Positions 8,829 to 16,009 of a DNA stretch of 64,000 nt are shown piece by piece. Numbering within the stretch: the first letter of the stretch is position 1; each line of letters starts with the position of its first letter. The notes under the pieces were generated by a model that was not told where the DNA came from, ran no database searches, and was given only the letters and a program-made list of their open reading frames with translations. Source of the DNA: Streptomyces antimycoticus (GTDB taxonomy: Bacteria > Actinomycetota > Actinomycetes > Streptomycetales > Streptomycetaceae); the NCBI RefSeq assembly GCF_005405925.1, contig NZ_BJHV01000001.1, positions 9,424,001 to 9,488,000 of the forward strand. Reading direction: 5' to 3'. Both the position numbers and the translations under genes were made by a program.

Positions 8829-9584
8829 TCAGGACTGCTCGGTCAGCACCTTCCGGATCGACGCGATGACGCGCGGGGCCTCGTCGTTGAGGTAGAAGTG
8901 GCCGCCGGAGTAGACCTGGAGGTCGAAGCCACCGGTGGTGTGCTCGCCCCAGGCGCGGGCCTCCTCGACACTCGCCTTGGGGTCGTCGTCCCCCACATGC
9001 GCGTGAATGGGCGTCGCCAGCCGCGGGCCGGGGGCGTAGCGGTAGGTCTCCGCCGCCTTGTAGTCGCTGCGGATGGCGGGCAGCACCATCCGGAGGATCT
9101 CGTCGTCGCCCAGGAGCTGGGTGTCGGTCCCGGCGAGCGCCTTCACCTCGGCGATCAGCCCGTCGTCGTCGCGGAGGTGGACGGACTCGTCACGGTGGCA
9201 GGAGGGGGCGCGCCGTCCCGAGGCGAACAGTGCCACCGGCACCACGCCCTTCTGCTCCAGGCGCAGGGCGACCTCGAAGGCGAGGGTGGCGCCCATGCTG
9301 TGGCCGAAAAGCGCCACCGGCTTGTCCGTATAGGGCAGCAGCTCCGGCACCAGCGCGTCGGCCAGCTCGGGGATGTTGTCTATGCACTTCTCGTTGCGCC
9401 GGTCCTGACGCCCCGGGTACTGCACGGCGAGCACATCGACCGTGGGCGAGAGCGCCTTGGAGACCGGGAAGTAGTAGGAGGCGGACCCGCCGGCGTGGGG
9501 CAGGCAGATGAGTCGCGTCGCCGCGGCCGGCGCGGGGTGGAACTGCCTGATCCACAGGCTTGTGCCGGTGGGGTGTGCGGTCAC
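8829..9584 (-). CDS. Type II thioesterase (alpha/beta hydrolase)
   Basis: Editing thioesterase of 251 residues of the kind that clears aberrant acyl groups from PKS or NRPS carrier proteins. Family marks: LICLPHAGGSASYYF near the N-terminus, nucleophile Ser in FGHSMG (about residues 95-100), Asp in VGDDDPKAS and the catalytic His in GGHFYLND. No PKS or NRPS gene is adjacent; the nearest is the PKS at 37637, about 28 kb away. It may serve that cluster, another cluster, or have a separate role. It lies 161 bases downstream of two ATP-grasp genes on the same strand, with its own possible promoter at 9700-9730. Confidence 0.9.
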   Translation of the reverse strand: MTAHPTGTSLWIRQFHPAPAAATRLICLPHAGGSASYYFPVSKALSPTVDVLAVQYPGRQDRRNEKCIDNIPELADALVPELLPYTDKPVALFGHSMGATLAFEVALRLEQKGVVPVALFASGRRAPSCHRDESVHLRDDDGLIAEVKALAGTDTQLLGDDEILRMVLPAIRSDYKAAETYRYAPGPRLATPIHAHVGDDDPKASVEEARAWGEHTTGGFDLQVYSGGHFYLNDEAPRVIASIRKVLTEQS

Positions 9585-9712
9585 GTGATGTCCTTTCGCG
9601 CCGCTCGTTCCGCGGCGGCTGTCGTGTGGCTGTCGCGCGCGTGCCTCGGGTCGCGCGGAGACCAGTAGACCACCCTGCCGCTCCGGTCCGGCCTGCGACC
9701 ACCCCTATTTAG

Positions 9713-9728
9713 GACGGGAGTCCCCTAG
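9713..9728 (-). promoter_or_regulatory. Possible PAS-LuxR-type operator upstream of the thioesterase
   Basis: The minus strand reads CTAGGGGACTCCCGTC, a partial match to the CTVGGGAWWTCCCBAG sites described for PimM-type PAS-LuxR activators of macrolide clusters. It lies about 130 bases before the thioesterase start. No such regulator is in the window and the match has several mismatches. Confidence 0.25.
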
Positions 9729-9745
9729 TATTTCCCTCGTGTCGG

Positions 9746-10597
9746 TCATGGGCGGGGCGCGGTGAGTCCGCCCCGTTCGGCGGTCCGCAGTGCCAGGGCC
9801 GCCAGCGCCTCGGGGGCGCCGGCCTGACCGCGGACCCCCGGAAAGGCGTTGATGTCCACGATCAGCGGGGCGCCGCCGCCCGCGTCGATCAGATCCACGC
9901 CGTAGACCTCCAGCGAGAACACCGAACCGACGTGGCGCACCGGATCCAGCCAGCCCGGGGGCAGCGCGTCCAGGGCGAGCGGCAGGCTCGGACCGCGGCC
10001 GCCGGCCGCCAGCTCCGACCGGCGCAGCGCGGCGAACACCCGGCCCGCGATGACCCACAGCTTGTGGTCCCAGCCGTCGTTCGGAGTGAAGTCCTGGACC
10101 ACCACGGGTTCATCCGCCCAATCGGCGCTCAGGGCGCGCAGCCGCGCGGCGTCGTCGACGCGGGCCACCAGATCATGGCGGCGGCTGTGGCGGCTCTTGA
10201 CGACGACGGGGTGAGGCAGCCGCTCCGCCGTCAGCCCGGCGAGCGAGGCCACGGTACGGGTGGGGGCGAACGGCAGACCGGCGCGGAGCGCCACATCGGC
10301 CATCGCCGTCCGGTCCTGGCACAGGGCGGTGGCCGCGGCCGAGTTCACCACCGGGGCGCCGCGCCGCTCCAGGGACCGGGCGAGCGCCAGCGCACGCGGC
10401 GTCCGGGCCTTCAGCAGATAGACATCGGCGAGCTCCCCGGGGTCGGCCGGGTCTTCCGAGGGGTCGGCCGGGGCCCGCGCCCCGGCCCCGTGGCCGCCCG
10501 GGTCGAGCGCCACCACCTCATGGCGGGGCGACAGCAACTCCGCCGTGTCGGCGAGGAGTTGATGGCCGGGGTCGGCGGTGATCAGACCGATCCTCAT
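9746..10597 (-). CDS. ATP-grasp domain protein (RimK-like), second of a pair
   Basis: ATP-grasp protein of 283 residues related to RimK-type carboxylate-amine ligases. Visible are a Rossmann-like N-terminal part (MRIGLITADPG), the ATP-binding region (HPVVVKSRHSRRHDLV) and the metal-binding C-terminus (VYGVDLI, then LIVDINAFPGVRG). The Asn in DINAFPG is the usual Mg ligand. It starts 22 bases after the stop of a second, larger ATP-grasp gene, so the two are probably co-transcribed and may act on the same substrate or as a heteromer. No candidate peptide substrate was found nearby. Confidence 0.8.
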   Translation of the reverse strand: MRIGLITADPGHQLLADTAELLSPRHEVVALDPGGHGAGARAPADPSEDPADPGELADVYLLKARTPRALALARSLERRGAPVVNSAAATALCQDRTAMADVALRAGLPFAPTRTVASLAGLTAERLPHPVVVKSRHSRRHDLVARVDDAARLRALSADWADEPVVVQDFTPNDGWDHKLWVIAGRVFAALRRSELAAGGRGPSLPLALDALPPGWLDPVRHVGSVFSLEVYGVDLIDAGGGAPLIVDINAFPGVRGQAGAPEALAALALRTAERGGLTAPRP

Positions 10598-10619
10598 CGG
10601 CCGCCGCTCACCGTCGCGG

Positions 10620-11552
10620 TCATAGCCGGCCCGTGGCCGCGGCCCGCGTTCCTAGCCGGCCCGTGGCCACGGCCGGGACCGGCTCCGGAGCCAGCACCGG
10701 CTCGGCGAGGGCGCCGACGAACGCCGCTTCGGACCGGGCGCCGCCCCTGCGCGCCAACTCCAGTACCGCACGCCCCACCCGGGCCGCCGCGTCCGGCACC
10801 TCCTTGAAGCTGGGGAAGTCGTTCACATCGACGACCACCGGCCCGTCCGGGCCCAGCAGCACATCCACGCCGTACAGATCGAGGCCGTAGACCGCACCCA
10901 CCTCGGCGGCGATGGCCGCCACTTCGGCGGACAGCCGTACCCGACGGCCGCGGACGCCTCCGTCGGGGCTGAGCGGTGAGCTCCGCTCGGTCGCGTGCAA
11001 CTCCCCGTCCACGCAGTACACCTTGAGGTCGATGCCCGAATTCGGCACATAGGGCTGGGCGATGAGCATGCCCTCCACGGCCAGTTCGGCGCGCAGCGCC
11101 CGCAGCCGGTCCGGCGTCGGCACCAGCCGTACGGCCCGCCCGGAGCTGCCGTCCGCGGGTTTGACCACCAGCGGGAACTCGGCCTCCGGTATCTCCTCCA
11201 GCGCCTCGGGCCGGGCCGCGGCGTAGGTGGGCGGCAACGGCAGCCCCCGGCTGCGCCCGATCGCGGCCGCCAGCGCCTTGTCCCGTACGCCGCGGATGGC
11301 GCGGGCGTCGTTGACGGTGGTCAGCCCGACCGCCGACGCGGCCTCCAGCAGCGTCAGCCCGGGTCCACCGGACACCGTCTTGAGCACCCAGGCGTCATGG
11401 CTGCCCGCCCGCACCGCATCGGACATCCGCAGCAGGGAACGGCCCGGCCGGACCACGTCCACCTGGTGGCCCCAGGCGGAGAGCTGACGGATCACCTCAC
11501 GGGGCATCCCGTCATGGCGATAGCGCTCCTCCACCAGAAAGCAGAGTCTCAT
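10620..11552 (-). CDS. ATP-grasp domain protein (RimK-like), first of a pair
   Basis: ATP-grasp protein of 310 residues. Motifs: MRLCFLVEERYRHDGMPREV at the N-terminus, the ATP-site lysine in FPLVVKPADGSSGRAV, and metal ligands in YGVDVLLG and VVDVNDFPSFKEV. It most resembles alpha-L-glutamate-ligase-like enzymes; the substrate is unknown. The C-terminus is Ala/Pro/Arg-rich and ends with a short duplicated motif (GRLGTRAAATGRL) encoded by a near-perfect repeat of about 20 bases near 10623-10670. It is the promoter-proximal gene of a minus-strand unit leading to the second ATP-grasp and possibly the thioesterase, and is divergent from psuK. Confidence 0.82.
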   Translation of the reverse strand: MRLCFLVEERYRHDGMPREVIRQLSAWGHQVDVVRPGRSLLRMSDAVRAGSHDAWVLKTVSGGPGLTLLEAASAVGLTTVNDARAIRGVRDKALAAAIGRSRGLPLPPTYAAARPEALEEIPEAEFPLVVKPADGSSGRAVRLVPTPDRLRALRAELAVEGMLIAQPYVPNSGIDLKVYCVDGELHATERSSPLSPDGGVRGRRVRLSAEVAAIAAEVGAVYGLDLYGVDVLLGPDGPVVVDVNDFPSFKEVPDAAARVGRAVLELARRGGARSEAAFVGALAEPVLAPEPVPAVATGRLGTRAAATGRL

Positions 11553-11718
11553 CGGCCTTCTTCCTCGTCACCGGACAGGTTCCCGGGCTGCTGCCGTGAG
11601 TGTCCGGCGCGCCATGGCTTCCCAGGATGTCATCCGCCGTTCTTTTACGATCTCCTGGGCCAACCCACGGGTGTCAGTGGCCTGTTTATCGGGCTAAGGG
11701 TCCTTTACTCTGCTGAGC

Positions 11719-12854
11719 ATGATGCTGACGCGCAGGGAACGGGAGATTCTCGCGCTGCTGCGGCGGGACCCCTGGCCGGGGCCCAGTCCATCGCCGACGC
11801 CCTCGGGACCACCCGGGCCGCGGTCAACGTCCATCTCTCCAACCTGGGCAAGAAGGGCGCCATCCTGGGGCGCGGCTACATCCTGCGCCGGGAACACGCG
11901 GTGGTGGTCATCGGCGGCGCCAACGTGGACATCAAGGTGCGCAGCCTGGCACCCGTCGCGTACCGCACCAGCAATCCGGGCCGGTCCCACACCAGCCCCG
12001 GTGGGGTGGCCCGCAACGTCGCCGAGAACCTCGCCCGGCTGGGCACCCCCACCCATCTCATCGCCGCCGTGGGGCAGGACGCGGCGGGGGAGCGGCTGCT
12101 GAGCGAGACCCAGGCCGCCGGGGTGCGCGTCGACCATGTGCACCGCGGCCCGCATCCCACCGGCACCTATACGGCGGTGCTGGACGCCGACGGCGATCTG
12201 GTCGTGGCCATCGCCGACATGGCCGCCACCGACGCGCTGAGCCCCGAGCATCTGCACACCGCGCGGGAGCTCATCGGCCACGCCGGCCTGCTGGTGCTGG
12301 ACGGAAACCTCTCCCCGCGGGTGCTCTCCTACGTCCTGGACATCGCCGCCGCCACCGGTGTCCAGACGCTGATCGACCCGGTGAGCGTCCCCAAGGCGGC
12401 GCTGCTCGCCCCGCTGTTCGCCACCGGGCGGCCGGTCTTCGCCGTCACGCCGAACGTGGCGGAGCTGGGCGTGCTGGCGGGCCGGGGCCTCGACGGGGAC
12501 GCCGCCGCGGACGACCCGGAGCTGCTCGCGGCCGTGGCCCTCCTCCACGAGCGCGGTGTACGGCATGTGTGGGTGCGGCTCGGTGCGCGCGGCTCCCTGC
12601 TGAGCACCCTCGACGAGGGCCGGGTGCCGCTGGAGGCGCCACCGGCCGAGGTGCACGACGTCACCGGGGCCGGCGACGCGATGCTCGGCGCGTTCGCGCA
12701 CGCCCTGCTCGGTGGCGCCGATCCGGTCGACGCCGCCCGCTACGGCCACGCCGCCGCCGCGCTGACCGTGGCCACCCCCGCCACCGTACGACCCGACCTG
12801 ACCGCGCGTCTGATCGAGGACGCGCTCAACGCACCGCTGCGGAGGCCCACATGA
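11719..12854 (+). CDS. psuK: PfkB-family pseudouridine kinase with N-terminal HTH; apparent frameshift
   Basis: Sugar kinase proposed to phosphorylate pseudouridine at the 5' position. The winged-HTH start MLTRREREILALLRRDP is read from ATG 11719/11722, but its continuation AQSIADALGTTRAAVNVHLS is in the next frame. A single C missing from the C-run at 11769-11772 explains the break: one extra C would restore an unbroken PfkB-HTH protein. The kinase domain is intact (VVVIGGANVDIKV; C-terminal GAGDAM signature in DVTGAGDAMLGAFAHAL). The stop overlaps the psuG start by 4 bases (ATGA), implying translational coupling. The frameshift may be a sequencing error or real; if real, the HTH start is uncoupled from the kinase. 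Confidence 0.75.
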
Positions 12855-13774
12855 CCACCCCCCACCCCCGGCTGACCCTCACCGAGGAGGTCGCGGAGGC
12901 CCTGCGCGACGGCCGTCCCGTGGTCGCGCTGGAGTCCACGATCATCAGCCACGGCATGCCGTATCCGCAGAACGTCGAGATGGCCACCGAGGTCGAGGAG
13001 ATCATCCGCGCCGAGGGGGCGGTCCCCGCCACCATCGCCGTCCTCCATGGCACGCCACGTGCCGGTCTGGACCGGGCCGCTCTCGAACTGCTCGCCACCA
13101 GCCCGGACGTCGGCAAGGTCAGCGTGCGCGACCTCGCCCATGTCATCGCGCGCGGCGGCCATGGCGCCACCACCGTGGCGTCCACCGTGCGGCTCGCCGC
13201 GCTCGCCGGGATCCGGGTCTTCGTCACCGGTGGCATCGGCGGAGTGCACCGGGGAGCGGAGCACTCCTTCGACATCAGCGCGGATCTCACCGAGCTCGCC
13301 ACCACGCCGGTGGCCGTCATCAGCGCCGGGGTCAAGAGCATCCTCGACATCGGACTGACCCTGGAGAAGCTGGAGACCCTGGGCGTTCCGGTGCTCACCT
13401 ACGGCACCGACGACTTCCCCGCCTTCTACTCCCGGGTGAGCGGCTTCCGCTCCCCGCTGCGCGTCGACTCGCCCGAGGAGATCGCCGCCACCATGCGCGC
13501 CCAGTGGGAGCTGGGCATGACGGCGGGGCTGAGCATCGCCAATCCGGTGCCGGAGGCCGAGGAGATCCCCGCCGAGCGGATCGACGGCATCATCGAGCAG
13601 GCCCTCGCCGAGCTGGCGGAGGCGGGAATCGGAGGCAAGGACGCGACCCCGTATCTGCTGGGCCGGATCGTCGAGTTGACCAAGGGCGAGAGCCTGCGGA
13701 CCAATATCGCCCTGGTGAAGAACAACGCACGGCTCGGGGCGCGGATCGCGATCCACTACGCCCGTACGCACTGA
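12851..13774 (+). CDS. psuG: Pseudouridine-5'-phosphate glycosidase
   Basis: Cleaves pseudouridine 5'-phosphate into uracil and ribose 5-phosphate in the pseudouridine breakdown pathway. The 307-residue protein carries the family's conserved blocks: ALESTIISHGMPYPQN (residues 24-39), AVLHGTPRAGL, KVSVRDLAHVI with the catalytic Lys, HGATTVASTV, FVTGGIGGVHRG and SLRTNIALVKNNARLGA. The start at 12851 is inside the end of psuK (ATGA overlap), so the kinase and glycosidase form the usual psuK-psuG pair. Length is normal for the family. Confidence 0.93.
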   Translation: MTTPHPRLTLTEEVAEALRDGRPVVALESTIISHGMPYPQNVEMATEVEEIIRAEGAVPATIAVLHGTPRAGLDRAALELLATSPDVGKVSVRDLAHVIARGGHGATTVASTVRLAALAGIRVFVTGGIGGVHRGAEHSFDISADLTELATTPVAVISAGVKSILDIGLTLEKLETLGVPVLTYGTDDFPAFYSRVSGFRSPLRVDSPEEIAATMRAQWELGMTAGLSIANPVPEAEEIPAERIDGIIEQALAELAEAGIGGKDATPYLLGRIVELTKGESLRTNIALVKNNARLGARIAIHYARTH

Positions 13775-13819
13775 CCGCGACCACCCGGACCACCGCCGGG
13801 GCTCGGGGCGGCTGCCGGC

Positions 13820-14491
13820 CTACAGCGAGCGGACCTCGGCGAGCTCGACCCGGCCACCGATCTCGATCGAGCCGTCCGGCAGGGGACCGGTGAGGATCTG
13901 CGACCCCACGCCCTGGGTGATGTTGAGGGCGCGGTCCAGCTCGCCCGAGAGAATCAGGGCGGCGGCGCCGGTGGCCTCGTCCTCCACGATCCCGTCCCCG
14001 CGGCGGGGAAACGCACGCGCCCGCACCCGGCCCGCGGCCTCGTCCTGCCACGCCCAGGCGTACAGCCAGCCCTCGCCCTCGGGAGGGGTGGGCAGCGCCT
14101 CGACCTCCTCCGGCGAGGCGTACTGCTGGGTGCGCCGCCCGGCCGCCCAGGCGGGCCGGCCGGTGATCCAGGTGAACTCGCCGTCCTGGCGGGCGGGAAC
14201 CTCTCCGGCGGGCGGCAGCAGCTCGGGCAGGTCCAGCAGCCAGGCGGTGCCCACCAGCGGATGGCCCGCGAAGGGCAGCCGGACGCTCGGGGTGTAGATA
14301 TCGACGACGCCGCGCTCCGGATCGTCCACGAACACGGTCTCGCTGAACCCCAGCCGGGCGGCGACCCGCTGCCGCTCCGCCTCGCCGACCACCGCGGCGC
14401 CGTCCCGCACCACGCCGAGTTCATTGCCACCGCGGCCGTAGGGCCCGCAGAACACCTTGAGTACGTCCAGATCCGTCACCTGGGCATTCAA
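13820..14491 (-). CDS. PhzF-family isomerase-like protein
   Basis: Member of the PhzF/diaminopimelate-epimerase-like fold, 223 residues and therefore shorter than the usual 260-300. Signature segments are present: LDVLKVFCGPYGRGGNELG at the N-terminus, the catalytic Glu in LGFSETVFVDDP, PFAGHPLVGTAWLL, and EDEATGAAALIL near the C-terminus (family EDPATGSAA). It is divergent from a MmcQ-like gene 41 bases away. No phenazine genes are nearby, so the substrate is unknown and the name describes only the fold. Confidence 0.85.
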   Translation of the reverse strand: MNAQVTDLDVLKVFCGPYGRGGNELGVVRDGAAVVGEAERQRVAARLGFSETVFVDDPERGVVDIYTPSVRLPFAGHPLVGTAWLLDLPELLPPAGEVPARQDGEFTWITGRPAWAAGRRTQQYASPEEVEALPTPPEGEGWLYAWAWQDEAAGRVRARAFPRRGDGIVEDEATGAAALILSGELDRALNITQGVGSQILTGPLPDGSIEIGGRVELAEVRSL

Positions 14492-14532
14492 GCATGGGCA
14501 CGCTTGTCGGTGGGGTGTTCTACGGTCGGGCC

Positions 14533-14859
14533 ATGACCACCTCCGACGATGTCCGTGCCATCGCCCTGTCGCTGCCGGAGACCACAGAGAAGATCGCCTG
14601 GTCGATGCCCACCTTCCGGGTCGCCGGGAAGATGTTCGCCACCTTGCCCGAGGACGAGACCTCGATGGCCGTCAGATGTCCCAAGGAGGAGCGGAAGGAG
14701 TTGGTGCTGGCGGAGCCGGAGAAGTTCTGGGTGGCCGCCCATGAGGCGAGTTCGGCCTGGGTGCGGGTGCGGCTCGCCGCGCTGGAGGACGTCGAGGAGC
14801 TGCGGGACATCCTGCTGGACTCCTGGCGGCAGGCCGCACCGGCCACGTTGCTCGAATGA
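14533..14859 (+). CDS. MmcQ/YjbR family protein
   Basis: Small cytosolic protein of 108 residues, with the family's layout DDVRAIALSLPETTEKIAW, TFRVAGKMFATL and a C-terminal LRDILLDSWRQAAP helix. Members have a double-wing fold and are sometimes called DNA-binding, but the function is unproven. The ATG at 14533 fits the family's usual N-terminus better than an upstream in-frame start at 14494. A perfect 9-base inverted repeat follows the stop at 14881-14915. Confidence 0.85.
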   Translation: MTTSDDVRAIALSLPETTEKIAWSMPTFRVAGKMFATLPEDETSMAVRCPKEERKELVLAEPEKFWVAAHEASSAWVRVRLAALEDVEELRDILLDSWRQAAPATLLE

Positions 14860-14880
14860 TCCCGCCACTGCGGCCGGTGA

Positions 14881-14915
14881 CTCCTCGAAATGCGACGATA
14901 TGTGTGTTCGAGGAG
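14881..14915. repeat. 9-base inverted repeat after MmcQ gene
   Basis: CTCCTCGAA at 14881-14889 and its exact complement TTCGAGGAG at 14907-14915, separated by 17 bases. No T-run follows, so it is a weak terminator candidate; it could equally be an operator for the next gene at 15015. Confidence 0.45.
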
Positions 14916-14931
14916 ATAACCGACACGGGTG

Positions 14932-14945
14932 AAAGTATAGACTTT
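14932..14945. promoter_or_regulatory. AT-rich palindrome upstream of small gene
   Basis: AAAGT-ATAG-ACTTT, 5-base arms around a 4-base spacer, about 70 bases before the ATG at 15015. Its low GC content stands out in this sequence, and it overlaps a plausible promoter region. The binding protein is unknown. Confidence 0.35.
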
Positions 14946-15014
14946 TCCCGGTAATCGGAGTGCCCTCTTCCGCTGGGCGGGGTTCCCTTGAGGGGGATCA
15001 GCGAGGGAGGCCGC

Positions 15015-15530
15015 ATGGTGCACGGCCGCAGAACGAACCGCCCCGCGGTGTGCGGCGGCCCGTGCGCGGCCGCCGTCCTTCTGCTGCTGGCGGTCACGTT
15101 GCTGCATGCCGTGCTCGCTCTGGGGGTCGTCCGCGACTCGCCGTCCACCGGGCCTGACCAGTGCGCGGCCGGGCCTCCGAACCCGGCCTCGGTCCGCGGC
15201 CTCGCCGCGTCCGCCCCCGCGGGCGCTCCCGTTGTCGCAGCGCCTGTTCCGCCGGCGCCGGAGACCGAGGACGAACGCTCCACCGCATCGGCGTCGGCCA
15301 AGCTCTTCACCCGGGACGGTGCCGGGCATCCGGCGCGGCATGCCGGGCGGGTGGTCCACGGCGCCTCGTTCGGTGCCCATCGATCCCTCTCGACGTCCCT
15401 GGGCCCCCTCGCGCTCGTCGCGGTCCGCGGTCGCGCCGCCGACCCCGCGACGGGCGGCGGCGCGTTCGCCGCCGGGGGCGACCTCCCGGCCGGTCTGCTC
15501 TCCTCACGGTCCGTCGTCCTGCGCTGCTGA
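15015..15530 (+). CDS. Small exported hypothetical protein
   Basis: Protein of 171 residues that I do not recognise. The ATG at 15015 has GGGAGG 4 bases upstream and is preferred over a TTG at 14988. A charged N-terminus is followed by one hydrophobic segment (AAAVLLLLAVTLLHAVLAL, about residues 20-40) that could be a signal anchor. The remainder is Ala/Pro/Gly-rich, low in complexity, and contains several His residues. Two operator-like repeats precede it and a second small unknown gene follows 111 bases later on the same strand. Coding potential rests on the ribosome-binding site and codon usage. Confidence 0.5.
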   Translation: MVHGRRTNRPAVCGGPCAAAVLLLLAVTLLHAVLALGVVRDSPSTGPDQCAAGPPNPASVRGLAASAPAGAPVVAAPVPPAPETEDERSTASASAKLFTRDGAGHPARHAGRVVHGASFGAHRSLSTSLGPLALVAVRGRAADPATGGGAFAAGGDLPAGLLSSRSVVLRC

Positions 15531-15641
15531 CCGGGCCCGGGCACGTCCGCCATCCCGTTTCCGCGGCTGCCCCGCGGATTCCGGATGCGGTGTGCCCTGC
15601 CCGCTCAGCCATCGGACGTTCGAGACCGCAGGAGTATCCGC

Positions 15642-15965
15642 ATGCCCATCGATGTCTATGCCGCCATGCGCGCGATGATGCGCGCAGAGGCCACCCGGCG
15701 CCCCGTCACCCCGCAGGCCAGGACCACCGATCCGTCGCCGCCCCTGGCCGATCCGGCCGCCCCCGATCCGGTGGACACCACTGCTCAGGACGTGTCCGAG
15801 GCCGTACCGGCCCCGACGTCCGCACCGGCTCCATCGGCCGCACCGCGTCCGGTCCGCCGGTCCCGCCCGGCCCGGTATCTGTCGCGCTGCCGTGCCGTGC
15901 TGCGCGCCGTACGCCACGCCGTGTCGGCCTGCATCACCCGGCGCGTGTCACGACAGGGCCGGTGA
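15642..15965 (+). CDS. Small Arg/Pro-rich hypothetical protein
   Basis: Protein of 107 residues without a recognised family. The ATG at 15642 follows a good ribosome-binding site (CAGGAG, 7-base gap). The N-terminus MPIDVYAAMRAMMRAEATRR looks helical, the middle is Pro/Ala/Thr-rich, and the C-terminus is strongly basic (RRSRPARYLSRCRAVLRAVR). It could bind a membrane surface or nucleic acid, but nothing in the sequence shows this. It probably shares a transcript with the gene at 15015. Confidence 0.5.
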   Translation: MPIDVYAAMRAMMRAEATRRPVTPQARTTDPSPPLADPAAPDPVDTTAQDVSEAVPAPTSAPAPSAAPRPVRRSRPARYLSRCRAVLRAVRHAVSACITRRVSRQGR

Positions 15966-16009
15966 CCGGCCACGGAGGGAGAGGAGCCGGAAGCACGGGT
16001 GCTGGCAGG

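Noticed and set aside
8468..8895. Plus-strand open frames between the baeRF and thioesterase genes
   Set aside because: They run into antisense of both neighbours and are Arg/Gly/Pro-rich without recognisable features.
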